A DNA stretch of 64,000 nucleotides from Flavobacterium sp. ASV13 (GCF_000745775.1 NZ_JQJY01000002.1:496001-560000), one strand, 5' to 3'. Numbered from the stretch's first letter, positions 36,223-46,219 are shown. Translations and numbers: made by a program. The notes: generated by a model from the sequence alone, not told the origin.

Positions 36223-38106
36223 ATGGATATTAATTTAGCTTTACTTTTAGTATTAACTCCTTTCTTAGGATTTCTAATCAATGTTTTCTTCGGAAAAAGC
36301 TTAGGAAAAACAGTCTCTGGAGCAATCGGAACTGTTGCAGTTGCAATTTCTTTCATCGTTACTCTTGTACTTTTTAATCAAATTACTTCAACTGGAAAAG
36401 CAATTGAAGTTACTTTATTTGATTGGATTCAAATTAGCAACTTAAAAATCAATCTTGGATTTTTATTAGATCAATTATCTGTTCTTTGGCTGCTTTTCGT
36501 AACCGGAATTGGATCTTTGATTCATTTATACTCTATCAGTTATATGCATGATGATGAGAATATGCACAAGTTTTTTGCGTATTTAAATCTGTTCGTATTC
36601 TTTATGATTACGCTTGTAATTGGAAGCAACTTATTAGTTCTTTTCATTGGATGGGAAGGAGTTGGACTTTGTTCTTATCTATTAATTGGATTCTGGCATA
36701 AAAACCAGGATTACAATGATGCTGCGAAAAAAGCTTTCATCATGAACAGAATTGGAGATTTAGGTCTTTTGATTGGAATGTTCATCATTGGTTCAATGTT
36801 CTCAACTTTAGATTATGCAACTTTAAAAACTGCAATTACTGGAGCTTCAAACTTAGATTCATCAATGCTTTCTTTAGCGGCTTTATGTTTGTTTATTGGA
36901 GCTTGTGGTAAATCTGCTCAAATTCCGTTATACACTTGGTTACCTGATGCAATGGCTGGACCAACTCCGGTTTCTGCATTGATTCACGCTGCTACTATGG
37001 TTACAGCAGGTATTTTCATGGTTACAAGATTAAACTTTGTTTTTGATTTAGCTGTTGATGTACAAACTGTCATTGCAATTGTTGGAGCAATAACTTCATT
37101 AGTTGCTGCTACGATTGGATTAGTACAAAACGATATTAAAAAAGTATTGGCTTACTCTACAGTTTCACAATTAGGTTTAATGTTTTTAGCATTAGGATTT
37201 GGAGCTTATGAAGTAGCTGTTTTCCACGTAATCACACACGCTTTCTTTAAAGCTTGTTTATTCTTAGGATCTGGATCTGTTATTCACGGTTTACACGGAG
37301 AACAAGATATGCGTAAAATGGGTGGGTTGCGTAAAGCGATGCCAATAACTTTCTGGACAATGTTAATTTCTTCGTTAGCTATCTCAGGAGTTCCTTTTTT
37401 CTCAGGTTTCTTCTCTAAAGATGAAATTTTAATGACCGCTTTCCACCATAGTATTCCATTATATGTTGTTGGTTCTATTGCTTCAATCATGACAGCTTTC
37501 TATATGTTTAGATTAATGTTCCTGACTTTCTTTAAAGAATTTAGAGGAACTGAAGAGCAAAAACATCATTTACATGAGAGCGGTGCTTTAATTACTATTC
37601 CGCTTATCATCTTGGCTATTTTAGCAACTTTTGGTGGATTGATTAGTTTACCTGGAAACAGCTGGTTAAACGAATATCTTGCTCCTCTTTTCACAAAAAC
37701 AGCTGGCGAAGAACATCATTTAGGAACAACAGAATATACTTTAATGGGTGTTGCTGTTTTAGGTGGTTTATTAGGAATTTTAATTGCTTACATCAAATAT
37801 TTCAAACAAGACAATGTTCCTGAAAGCGATGAAAACATTACAGGTGTAGCAAAAGTTTTATATAACAAATATTATGTTGACGAAGCTTATGATGCAATAT
37901 TTGTACGTTCTGTAAACGGATTGTCGAAATTCTTTAGAGACTATATCGAAACAGGAATATCTTCATTTGTTTTTGGATTAGGCAAAGCTGCAAATGAATT
38001 ATCATTTCAAGGAAAAAAATTACAAACAGGAAGTATCGGATTATATCTATTTGCTTTCGTGTTAGGTCTTTGTGCCATTGTATCTTATATATTTTTAGCT
38101 CAATAA
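36223..38106 (+). CDS. nuoL: NADH-quinone oxidoreductase subunit L
   Basis: 627 residues, about 16 TM segments, antiporter-like distal subunit. Core motifs are FIGWEGVGLCSYLLIGFW with the conserved glutamate, LPDAMAGPTPVSALIHAATMVTAG, and VLAYSTVSQLGLM. The C-terminal amphipathic lateral helix and last TM follow (about 540-627). Confidence 0.96.
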   Translation: MDINLALLLVLTPFLGFLINVFFGKSLGKTVSGAIGTVAVAISFIVTLVLFNQITSTGKAIEVTLFDWIQISNLKINLGFLLDQLSVLWLLFVTGIGSLIHLYSISYMHDDENMHKFFAYLNLFVFFMITLVIGSNLLVLFIGWEGVGLCSYLLIGFWHKNQDYNDAAKKAFIMNRIGDLGLLIGMFIIGSMFSTLDYATLKTAITGASNLDSSMLSLAALCLFIGACGKSAQIPLYTWLPDAMAGPTPVSALIHAATMVTAGIFMVTRLNFVFDLAVDVQTVIAIVGAITSLVAATIGLVQNDIKKVLAYSTVSQLGLMFLALGFGAYEVAVFHVITHAFFKACLFLGSGSVIHGLHGEQDMRKMGGLRKAMPITFWTMLISSLAISGVPFFSGFFSKDEILMTAFHHSIPLYVVGSIASIMTAFYMFRLMFLTFFKEFRGTEEQKHHLHESGALITIPLIILAILATFGGLISLPGNSWLNEYLAPLFTKTAGEEHHLGTTEYTLMGVAVLGGLLGILIAYIKYFKQDNVPESDENITGVAKVLYNKYYVDEAYDAIFVRSVNGLSKFFRDYIETGISSFVFGLGKAANELSFQGKKLQTGSIGLYLFAFVLGLCAIVSYIFLAQ

Positions 38107-38116
38107 TTTTATAACT

Positions 38117-39556
38117 ATGAACGTTTCTCTTATATTAATTATTCTTTTAGTTGGTGCATTTGTCACTTATTTTGTTGGTGACAAACTCGCTTCAAAAGTA
38201 GCTTTGTTCTTTAGTTTGGCGGCTTTGGGCTGTTCGGTTGTATTGTTGAATCATTTTTCAGCTGGTGAAAATATCAGTTTGATTAATGCGTGGATTACAC
38301 AACCTAAAATTTCATTTGCTTTAAACGCTGATGGATTAGCACTTGCAATGCTTTTATTGACTACAGCTTTGACTCCAATTATTATATTCTCTTCTTTTGG
38401 AAACGAATATAAAAATGCTAAAGCTTTTTACGCACTAATCTTATTTATGGCATTTGCAATGACAGGAACATTCCTTGCTGCAGATGGTCTTTTATATTAT
38501 ATTTTCTGGGAATTAGCACTTATTCCAATCTACTTTATTGCTTTGATTTGGGGTAACGGAGATGCTGAAGAGAGAAGAAAAGCAGTGGTTAAATTCTTTA
38601 TTTATACACTTGCAGGCTCTTTATTCATGTTAACTGCTTTTATTTATTTATACACAAAAGCACACAGTTTCTTAATCGAAGATTTATACAAATTAAATCT
38701 GTCTGCTGATGAGCAGCTTTGGATTTTCCTTGCTTTCTTCTTGGCTTACGCAATCAAAATTCCAATTATTCCTTTTCATACATGGCAGGCTAATGTTTAC
38801 CAAAAAGCACCAACTGTTGGAACAATGCTTTTATCTGGTATCATGTTAAAAATGGGATTGTACAGTGTTATTCGTTGGCAATTGCCAATTGCACCTCTTG
38901 CTGCGAAAGAATACATGAATATATTTATTGCTTTAGGAATTGCTGGCGTTATCTACGGTTCAATCGTAGCATTGAGACAAAAAGATTTAAAGAAACTATT
39001 AGCTTATTCTTCACTTGCTCACGTTGGATTAATCGCTGCAGGAACTTATACTTTAACAGTTGACGGTTTCCGTGGAGCAGTTTTACAAATGATCGCTCAC
39101 GGTTTTGTTGTAGTTGGATTATTTTATGCTGCAGAAATTATCTATAGAAGATTTGAAACAAGAAATATTTCAGAATTGGGCGGAATTCGTACTCAATCTC
39201 CGAAATTCACTTCAATGTTTTTAATTTTGGTTTTAGCTTCTGTTGCTTTACCAACTACGTTTAATTTTGTTGGAGAATTTACAGTTTTGTATAGCCTTTC
39301 TCAAATTAATATCTGGTTCGCTCTTTTAGGCGGAACAACAATTATTTTAGGAGCTTATTATATGTTGAAAATGTTCCAAAATGTAATGTTAGGCGAAACA
39401 AATTCTAAAACTTTTGCAGATGTTTCTGTAAATGAAGGAATTTCTATGGTAGCAATTATTGCTGTATTGATTTTCTTCGGATTTTATCCAAAACCAATTA
39501 CAGATTTGATCACACCAAGTTTAGAAACTATTTTAAACGTTATCAATAAAAATTAA
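38117..39556 (+). CDS. nuoM: NADH-quinone oxidoreductase subunit M
   Basis: 479 residues, 14 TM segments, antiporter-like subunit. The conserved glutamate is in YIFWELALIPIYFIAL, with KIPIIPFHTWQANVY and the lysine of LLAYSSLAHVGLIAAG. Ten bases after nuoL. Confidence 0.96.
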   Translation: MNVSLILIILLVGAFVTYFVGDKLASKVALFFSLAALGCSVVLLNHFSAGENISLINAWITQPKISFALNADGLALAMLLLTTALTPIIIFSSFGNEYKNAKAFYALILFMAFAMTGTFLAADGLLYYIFWELALIPIYFIALIWGNGDAEERRKAVVKFFIYTLAGSLFMLTAFIYLYTKAHSFLIEDLYKLNLSADEQLWIFLAFFLAYAIKIPIIPFHTWQANVYQKAPTVGTMLLSGIMLKMGLYSVIRWQLPIAPLAAKEYMNIFIALGIAGVIYGSIVALRQKDLKKLLAYSSLAHVGLIAAGTYTLTVDGFRGAVLQMIAHGFVVVGLFYAAEIIYRRFETRNISELGGIRTQSPKFTSMFLILVLASVALPTTFNFVGEFTVLYSLSQINIWFALLGGTTIILGAYYMLKMFQNVMLGETNSKTFADVSVNEGISMVAIIAVLIFFGFYPKPITDLITPSLETILNVINKN

Positions 39557-39613
39557 TATTTTAAATAAAAATAAATTAGGGCGTTTTAGATTTCCTAAAT
39601 CAAAAAAACAAAA

Positions 39614-41005
39614 ATGAATACATTAATAGCTATAACAGGATTGGGTATTTTTTGCCTATTGTTTGAAATTCTAAATTTTAGAAAAGCCATTGTTCCGTTT
39701 ACCATTGTTGGTTTATTAGGAGTTTTGGCACTTAACTACTACGAATTTGGATCAACAGCAAGTTATTACAATAACATGATTGTGATGAGTAAATTCTCGA
39801 CTGCATTTTCATCATTGTTTATTATTTTAACTATTTTCCTTGTAGCATTAAGCCATAATTTCTACGAAAATCATCAAACAAAAATCTCCGATTTTGTTGC
39901 AATAAAAGTATTTTTATTAGCGGGTGCAGTTGCTATGGTTTCTTTTGGAAATTTAGCAATGTTTTTTCTTGGAATCGAAATCTTGTCAATTGCATTATAC
40001 ATACTTGCAGCGAGTGATCGTTTGAACATAAAAAGTAATGAAGCTGGTATGAAATATTTCTTGATGGGATCTTTTGCATCTGGAATTATTTTATTTGGTA
40101 TTTGCTTAATTTACGGAGCAATGGGAACTTTTGATGTTACAGAAATTTTCGAAAGCTCTTTATCTGCTGAATTGCCAATCTGGTTTCCAATCGGAATGAT
40201 TTTAATGACTATTGGAATGTTTTTCAAAATTGCTGCAGTTCCATTCCATTTCTGGGCTCCGGATGTTTACGAAGGTTCACCAGCATTGACAACAGCATTA
40301 ATGAGTACTTTAGCTAAAGTTGTGGCAGTTGCAACACTTTATAAATTAGTAGCTGGATTAAACTTAATTCCATCATTAGAAAATCAAGATCTTTTAGGAA
40401 CATTTGAAAATATTGTCGTTATCATTTCTATTGCTTCAATGACAGTTGGTAATATTATGGCTCTTCGTCAGACAAATGTAAAACGTATGTTGGCATTCTC
40501 AGGGATTTCGCATGCAGGTTTTATGTTAATGACATTTTTAACTATTGCAACATCGGCAGGCGTTTTATTATATTATGCTGCGGCTTATGCATTAGCTGGA
40601 ATTGCTGCATTTAGTGTTATTTTATATGTATGCAAAAATCAGGATAATGAAGATGTTACAAATTTTCATGGTTTAGGAAAAACGAATCCTTTATTGGCTG
40701 CAATCTTAACAGGTTCATTGTTATCAATGGCCGGAATTCCAATTTTTTCTGGATTTTTTGCTAAATTGTTCTTGTTCAGCCAAACCATCCAATCTGGTTA
40801 TATTGCTTTAGTTATTGTGGCTGTTATCAACTCTATTATTAGTGTTGGCTATTATTTCAAATTAATCTTGGCAATGTATTCAAAAGAACCTAACGAAGAG
40901 CGTACTGGGAAACCATTCCTTATCTATGCAGTTGCAATTGTTTCAATTAGTTTGAACATTATTTTAGGTTTATTCCCTTCTTTGGTTTTAGATTTATTGA
41001 GCTAA
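39614..41005 (+). CDS. nuoN: NADH-quinone oxidoreductase subunit N
   Basis: 463 residues, 14 TM segments, the third antiporter-like subunit. Recognisable regions are FFLGIEILSIALYILAA, KIAAVPFHFWAPDVYEGSP and RMLAFSGISHAGFMLM. It ends the operon just before a terminator. Some complex I operons contain additional genes; none is inserted here. Confidence 0.95.
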   Translation: MNTLIAITGLGIFCLLFEILNFRKAIVPFTIVGLLGVLALNYYEFGSTASYYNNMIVMSKFSTAFSSLFIILTIFLVALSHNFYENHQTKISDFVAIKVFLLAGAVAMVSFGNLAMFFLGIEILSIALYILAASDRLNIKSNEAGMKYFLMGSFASGIILFGICLIYGAMGTFDVTEIFESSLSAELPIWFPIGMILMTIGMFFKIAAVPFHFWAPDVYEGSPALTTALMSTLAKVVAVATLYKLVAGLNLIPSLENQDLLGTFENIVVIISIASMTVGNIMALRQTNVKRMLAFSGISHAGFMLMTFLTIATSAGVLLYYAAAYALAGIAAFSVILYVCKNQDNEDVTNFHGLGKTNPLLAAILTGSLLSMAGIPIFSGFFAKLFLFSQTIQSGYIALVIVAVINSIISVGYYFKLILAMYSKEPNEERTGKPFLIYAVAIVSISLNIILGLFPSLVLDLLS

Positions 41006-41025
41006 AAAGCTTATTCAAAATATGT

Positions 41026-41058
41026 AAAGCCCATCAAAAGTATATTTGATGGGCTTTT
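41026..41058 (+). terminator. Terminator of the nuo operon
   Basis: AAAGCCCATCAAA (41026-41038) and TTTGATGGGCTTT (41045-41057) form a perfect 13-bp stem with a short loop, 20 bp after nuoN; the T run is only four bases. Confidence 0.85.
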
Positions 41059-41134
41059 ATTTTATATCGAATTTTAGCAAGAAAAACTCGTGTTAAAAAT
41101 TTAACGCAAATCTGCAGACTTAAAAAAAACTTCC

Positions 41135-41142
41135 TATATTTG
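41135..41142 (+). promoter_or_regulatory. -7 box of the Bax-inhibitor gene
   Basis: TATATTTG, 25 bp before the ATG at 41168. No TTG lies at the expected distance. Confidence 0.5.
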
Positions 41143-41167
41143 ATTTCACCTAAATGTATTTTAAACT

Positions 41168-41938
41168 ATGGCTTTCAATTCAAAAAATCCATTTTTAAAC
41201 AGCAAACGTTTTTCATCAAATGCTGTTTCTAGAGCTGAAGAAGTGCACGAAGCGCAAATTATTGATTATGATCAGGAAATGACCGTTTCAGGTACAATTA
41301 ATAAAACAGCTATTTTATTTTTAATTCTATGTGGAGCAGCCATGGTAACCTGGTGGATGGCTTTTAATGGAATAAACATCATGCTTCCGGCAATGGGAGG
41401 AGCAATCGTTGGATTGATTTTAGTATTAATTTCTGCGTTCAAACCACAATATTCACCTTATTTGGCACCTGGTTATGCCTTATTTGAAGGTTTATTTATT
41501 GGAGGTATATCTGCAATTTTTGAAGCAATGTACCCTGGAATTGTAATTAATGCTGTTGCTGCTACGTTAGTAACGTTTTTAGTTTGTCTGGGTTTATATA
41601 AATTTGGAATCGTAAAAGTTACTGAAACATTCAAATCAGTAGTAGTTGCTGCTACATTAGCGATTGCAACTTATTATTTATTTTCTTGGTTAGCTTCTCT
41701 GATATTCAATTTCACTCCTGTTCATTACGGAAACGGAATGATGAGTATTGGAATTAGTGTTTTTGTAATTATTATTGCAGCTTTGAACTTATTCTTAGAT
41801 TTCGATCAAATTGAAAAAGGTGCACAGCAAAGGATGCCAAAATATATGGAATGGTTTGGCGCTATGGGATTAGTAATAACATTAGTTTGGTTATATATTG
41901 AATTCCTAAGACTGTTATCTAAATTATCAAAAAAATAA
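41168..41938 (+). CDS. Bax inhibitor-1/YccA family membrane protein
   Basis: 256 residues. A 45-residue soluble N-terminus is followed by seven TM segments. The family signature appears in LEGLFIGGISAIFEAMYPGI-like TM3 and in the C-terminal LNLFLDFDQIEKGAQ...YMEWFGAMGLVITLVWLYIEFLRLL with the conserved acidic pair that senses pH in BsYetJ. This is the long (YbhL-like, DUF4870-free) bacterial type; a calcium or ion leak role is known only for some members. Confidence 0.88.
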   Translation: MAFNSKNPFLNSKRFSSNAVSRAEEVHEAQIIDYDQEMTVSGTINKTAILFLILCGAAMVTWWMAFNGINIMLPAMGGAIVGLILVLISAFKPQYSPYLAPGYALFEGLFIGGISAIFEAMYPGIVINAVAATLVTFLVCLGLYKFGIVKVTETFKSVVVAATLAIATYYLFSWLASLIFNFTPVHYGNGMMSIGISVFVIIIAALNLFLDFDQIEKGAQQRMPKYMEWFGAMGLVITLVWLYIEFLRLLSKLSKK

Positions 41939-41953
41939 TTTTTCCTACTTCAT

Positions 41954-41994
41954 AAAAAAAAAGCCTTTTTGAAATTCAAAAAGGCTTTTTTTTT
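41954..41994 (+). terminator. Terminator of the Bax-inhibitor gene
   Basis: A long stem: AAAAAGCCTTTTTGAA (ending 41973) with its complement (41975-41990), then a T run. Confidence 0.9.
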
Positions 41995-42306
41995 ATGCTT
42001 ATTATCTAGCTTAAAAAAATCTCTCCTTCCTCTTTTCTTTCTCTTCCAAAAACTTCATTAAAAAATAGTCCTGTTGATTTTAATTTCTCTTTTTATACTT
42101 CTAAAATAAAAAAATCACATCCAAAACTATTTATTCAAAGCAGAATTTTAAATTAAGAACCAATAAAAAGTAATCTATTTCTTATTTTATTAGAATTGGC
42201 CTAAATTTTAATAAATCTGCAAAAATTTAGCGCATATTGAATTACTCTTCAATCTCTAAAAACAAAAAACGTAGTAAAAATAGGAGTTCACGAAAAACTT
42301 ATTGAT

Positions 42307-42343
42307 TATGTAATAAATTACAATTAATGCAATTTATTACATA
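42307..42343 (+). promoter_or_regulatory. Distal operator candidate of the pectate lyase gene
   Basis: A perfect 13-bp inverted repeat, TATGTAATAAATT (42307-42319) with AATTTATTACATA (42331-42343), spaced by 11 bp. Inside it TGTAAT-AA-ATTACA (42309-42322) has the same half-sites as the proximal operator. The surrounding 515-bp non-coding region (41995-42509) is very AT-rich, with a pyrimidine-rich stretch near 42020-42060 and no coding signal. Confidence 0.55.
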
Positions 42344-42420
42344 TTAACTAAATTATATTTTAATTTTTTAAGTAATATGTTTTTTATAAGCTAAATATTT
42401 ATGAATATCAAAAATTTATA

Positions 42421-42442
42421 TATTTTTGTGTAATCGATTACA
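42421..42442 (+). promoter_or_regulatory. Promoter -7 box and LacI-type operator of the pectate lyase gene
   Basis: TATTTTTG (42421-42428) matches TAnnTTTG. Immediately after it lies the perfect 14-bp palindrome TGTAAT-CG-ATTACA (42429-42442), with the central CG typical of LacI/GalR operators. It would cover the transcription start. The gene begins 67 bp further on. No -33 TTG was found at the right spacing. Confidence 0.65.
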
Positions 42443-42509
42443 ATTAACCAATGTAAAAGATAATCAAAACCACAAATAACGATTACTAACTTTATTAACC
42501 TAAAGAATT

Positions 42510-45356
42510 ATGAAAAAAAACCTACTTTTTATTTTCGTTTTACTTGCGAGCGCGCAAATCTGGGCGCAACAAGTTTCAATTACAGAAGCATCAGGCTGGC
42601 TTGAATCTGCTTTTGTAAAATGGCAGCCTGTAAGTAGCGCACAAACTTACAATGTCTATTATTCTGGAAATGGAATAACTGACCAAAAAATTGATGACCA
42701 GCTTATCAGAAGCTATGGAAGTTATTTTCGTGCTGACATTCCTGGATTAAAAGCTGGATCTTATACGATCAAAGTAAAACCAGTTATTTCTGGAACTGAA
42801 GGATCTGGATCTACAACAAGCGCATTAACAGTTGCGGCACAAGACCGAAACGGATTTGCATTTGAAAGCGGAAGAGTTCCTGGTGGCTACAAAGCTGATG
42901 GAACTCCAAAAGATAATGCCGTAATTCTATACATTACGCAGAATACAAAAAATACTATTTCGATGAATATAACTGGAGCAAGTGCAAACCCTTGCGTTGG
43001 TCTTCAGAATATTTTGTACGCCATTAAAAAAGGAAAAGATACTCGTCCTTTTATCATAAGATTAATTGGAAATATTACTGACATGACTGTAATGGAAGGT
43101 GGTGATGTCGTAATCGAAAACGCAAATAATGCGGCAAGTTATGTAACGATAGAAGGAATTGGAAACGATGCTGTTGCTAACGGCTGGGGCGTTCGCTTGA
43201 AGTCAGCTTCAAATATCGAAGTGAGCAATCTTGGATTTATGAACTGTAATAGTACAGCTGGCGATAATGTTGGAATGCAACAAGACAACGATCATATCTG
43301 GGTTCACAATTGCGATTTATTTTACGGAAATGCCGGAAGTGATGCGGATCAAATTAAAGGAGATGGTGCTTTGGACAACAAATCTTCGACTTATATCACT
43401 TTGTCGTACAATCACTTTTGGGACAACGGAAAAGCAAGTCTTTTAGGGCTAAGCGAAGGAACTACAACGGGTTTATATATTACTTATCATCATAATTGGT
43501 TTGATCATTCCGATTCTCGTCATCCAAGAGTTCGTTACTATTCAGCACATATCTACAATAATTATTATGATGGAAATGCCAAATATGGCGCTGGATCAAC
43601 TATGGGGTCATCTCTTTTTGTAGAAGGTAATTATTTCCGCAATGCGAAACATCCAATGCTGACTTCATTGCAAGGAACTGATATTTGGGATGAAGCAAAT
43701 CAAGTTAATAATGCCGGAACGATGGGAACATTTTCTGGTGAAGCCGGCGGATTTATTAAAGCTTTTAACAATACTTTTGATACTTCAAACGGAACAAACA
43801 ACATGCGTTTTGTCGCTTATAATGATCCTAATCCGTTATATAATATTTCAGGAAAAATAAGTTCTACAACAGATTTTGACGCTTATGTAGCAACAACGAG
43901 AGACGAAACTGTAAGCAGTTCTATCAAATCAAAATCGGGCGCAAATTCGTATAATAACTTTGATACTGATGCTTCATTGTATGTTAAAAATCTAGTGATT
44001 GATCAACCTGCAACAGCAAAAACTAAAGTAACACAATACGCCGGACGTATTTCTGGAGGAGATTTAAAATGGACATTCGATAATAGTGTCGACGATACAT
44101 CCTCTCTTGTTATTACAGCACTAAAATCAGCTTTGACAAACTACACTGGAACATTAGTTGCTGTACAAGGAGAAGGAAATCCTCCGGCGAGTTCGCAAAC
44201 ACTGACTTCGACAGGAAATCAAAATCAAACCGTTTCAAGCGGAACTGCAATTGCATCAATTGTATTTACTTGGGGTGGAGATGCTACTGATGCGACTGTA
44301 ACAGGTTTGCCAGCATCAGGGCTTAGTTTTGCAAAAAATACAACTGCAAAAACAATTACGATTACGGGAACTCCAACCGCAACAGTTTCTTATTCTATCG
44401 CTACAAGTGGAACAGGAACTCCTGCAACTGCTTCAGGAACAATAACAGTTACAGCAGCCGGAGCTCAAACTTTGACTTCTCCAACAAACAACAATCAAAC
44501 TGTTGCCAGCGGGACAGCGATAACTTCAATAGTGTTCACTTGGGGAGGAACTGCTACAGATGCGACAGTAACAGGTTTGCCGGCATCCGGAATTAGTTTT
44601 GTAAAAAACACAACTGCAAAAACAATTACAATTACAGGAACACCAACTGCAACTGTATCATACTCAATTGCAACAACAGGAACGGGAACACCTGCAACAG
44701 GTTCTGGAGCAATTACTGTTACTACCGGAACATCAAGCAGAGATGAAATTCATAATTTTACTACTTCTGGAAAAACAAGTTCTTTCTATACAATTACAGG
44801 AAATATGAACTCTACAGATGGTTCTGTGACATACAATGGACTAACCTTAACTAAACGTTTAAAAATTGAAACGAGTACGACTATAACTTATACAACAACA
44901 AGCGCTTCAACATTAACTTTAGTTTTTGATTCTAACTTTACCGGAACTATTAAAGTTGATAATGTTTCCTATACAGCATCTGCTGGAATTGTAACGGCTT
45001 CAATTGCCTCAGGTTCTCATACAATTACTAAAGGATCAGTTGCAAATCTTTTCTATATCAGCACAGTTTATACGAGCGGAAGTACTTTACGAATGACGAA
45101 AACTGCTGAAGTAGCAACAGAACCTGAAACGTCAAAAGTTGTTTTATATCCAAATCCAGTTTCTGATATGTTATATATTTCTAAATCAACTCAAACAGTA
45201 GAGCAAGTTTTGATTTATAATATGTCTGGAACATTAGTAAAAAGTGCAGAAAAAGACACCGAAAGCATAGATTTGAGTGCCTTGATTTCTGGAACTTATT
45301 TAGTAAAAGTTAATACTAACGATGGCACATTCAATCAGACAATTTTAAAAAAATAA
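42510..45356 (+). CDS. Secreted PL1 pectate lyase with repeat modules and T9SS tail
   Basis: 948 residues. Signal peptide to about 20 (...AQIWAQ), an FN3-like domain (about 22-110), and a parallel beta-helix PL1 catalytic domain (about 115-430) with DNDHIWVHNCDLFYG and the catalytic-arginine region WFDHSDSRHPRVRYY. Two tandem 90-residue modules follow (about 561-740), then a further beta module (about 745-860) and a T9SS sorting domain (VVLYPNPVSDMLYI ... GTYLVKVN ... ILKK). It cleaves polygalacturonate by beta-elimination at or outside the cell surface. No other pectin gene is adjacent. A strong terminator follows. Confidence 0.92.
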   Translation: MKKNLLFIFVLLASAQIWAQQVSITEASGWLESAFVKWQPVSSAQTYNVYYSGNGITDQKIDDQLIRSYGSYFRADIPGLKAGSYTIKVKPVISGTEGSGSTTSALTVAAQDRNGFAFESGRVPGGYKADGTPKDNAVILYITQNTKNTISMNITGASANPCVGLQNILYAIKKGKDTRPFIIRLIGNITDMTVMEGGDVVIENANNAASYVTIEGIGNDAVANGWGVRLKSASNIEVSNLGFMNCNSTAGDNVGMQQDNDHIWVHNCDLFYGNAGSDADQIKGDGALDNKSSTYITLSYNHFWDNGKASLLGLSEGTTTGLYITYHHNWFDHSDSRHPRVRYYSAHIYNNYYDGNAKYGAGSTMGSSLFVEGNYFRNAKHPMLTSLQGTDIWDEANQVNNAGTMGTFSGEAGGFIKAFNNTFDTSNGTNNMRFVAYNDPNPLYNISGKISSTTDFDAYVATTRDETVSSSIKSKSGANSYNNFDTDASLYVKNLVIDQPATAKTKVTQYAGRISGGDLKWTFDNSVDDTSSLVITALKSALTNYTGTLVAVQGEGNPPASSQTLTSTGNQNQTVSSGTAIASIVFTWGGDATDATVTGLPASGLSFAKNTTAKTITITGTPTATVSYSIATSGTGTPATASGTITVTAAGAQTLTSPTNNNQTVASGTAITSIVFTWGGTATDATVTGLPASGISFVKNTTAKTITITGTPTATVSYSIATTGTGTPATGSGAITVTTGTSSRDEIHNFTTSGKTSSFYTITGNMNSTDGSVTYNGLTLTKRLKIETSTTITYTTTSASTLTLVFDSNFTGTIKVDNVSYTASAGIVTASIASGSHTITKGSVANLFYISTVYTSGSTLRMTKTAEVATEPETSKVVLYPNPVSDMLYISKSTQTVEQVLIYNMSGTLVKSAEKDTESIDLSALISGTYLVKVNTNDGTFNQTILKK
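44191..44730 (+). repeat. Two tandem 270-bp coding repeats in the pectate lyase
   Basis: Copies at 44191-44460 and 44461-44730 encode near-identical 90-residue modules (SIVFTWGG-ATDATVTGLPASG, then TTAKTITITGTPTATVSYSI). The DNA differs mostly at third codon positions, so the duplication is old or has been diverging under purifying selection. Confidence 0.85.
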
Positions 45357-45393
45357 AACTACATCCTTAACTTAACTAACTTAATTTTAAAGT

Positions 45394-45423
45394 AAAAGGC
45401 TTCCTAATTTGGAAGCCTTTTAT
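45394..45423 (+). terminator. Terminator of the pectate lyase gene
   Basis: AAAAGGCTTCC (45394-45404) pairs with GGAAGCCTTTT (45411-45421). Confidence 0.88.
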
Positions 45424-45455
45424 ATTTTAAAGTCTCAAATATATACTTTAAGAGT

Positions 45456-46200
45456 TTACCAACTAGCATGCGGAAGTGTTTCTACAATTGTATCTGGATT
45501 ATCACTTGTAAATAACATTTGTCGTTTCAATTTAAACGCTCCTATTTGATGTTCACTAGGCACACTATCATGCAATGTATTAGTCACTTCATGATCATAT
45601 TTTCCTGAAATTAGATCATATTCACTTGATAGCCAAGAACCTGCACCAGTATGAAAAGTCCCTATATTAATAAGAACGAATTTATCATTTATAAATTTAT
45701 ATGTAGCTTGTCTATTCCCAACAGGTCCTGATCCCTCAAGCAAAATATGCAATTTCCTTTCAGTATCTATAGAAATCTCACTGAGTATATAGTTATCCGG
45801 ATACTCCGGACCTACTGCTTCCCATGAAAGTTCCTGCAATTTATATCCCCCTCCTTCTTGCTGCAAAAGAACTAAAGTTGCTCGTGAGTCTTCCCTGTTA
45901 TCTCTATTCTGCAAAACAATTACAATGTCTTTAAGCTTGTCATCATTTAAAAATCCTTCTGCTTTCATTTTTATTTCACACGGTTCTAAAACAAAAGCCT
46001 CAACATTTTTTCCTGTTTTTGGAAATTGAAGTTCTTTTAAACTCACTACAAATCCCTCTCCTTCAGACTCTTCATATTCATCCTGAAAAGCGTTTTTATT
46101 CAACGTATCTTTAACTGATACTGTCGCTTTTACATCTGATTTTTTTATTACAACTCAGTATAGAAATTGTAATAAGTAACAAAAATATTTTTCGATTCAT
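45456..46200 (-). pseudogene. Lipoprotein gene with a one-base frameshift near its 5' end
   Basis: ATG at 46200 starts MNRKIFLLLITISILSC, a clear lipoprotein signal peptide with cysteine at residue 17. Two codons later the frame enters a run of seven A on the minus strand (46140-46146) and soon stops. With six A the frame becomes NKKSDVKATVSVKDTLNKNAFQDEYEE and continues to the stop at 45456 (about 247 residues). The downstream part is an intact, acidic, unrecognised protein with VLEPCEIKMKAEGFLNDDKLKDIVIVLQNRDN. Its promoter is still good, so this is a fresh mutation, phase variation, or a sequencing error. A TTG at 46103 would give only a signal-less protein. Confidence 0.75.
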
Positions 46201-46219
46201 CTGATACAGGTTTTTCAAT

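Noticed and set aside
36072..36356. Minus-strand open frame across nuoK and nuoL
   Set aside because: Low-complexity complement of membrane-helix codons; it crosses two certain genes.
46138..46147. Programmed ribosomal frameshifting in the seven-A run
   Set aside because: Possible, but no stimulatory hairpin or internal Shine-Dalgarno-like sequence is evident, and slippage, mutation or sequencing error are simpler.
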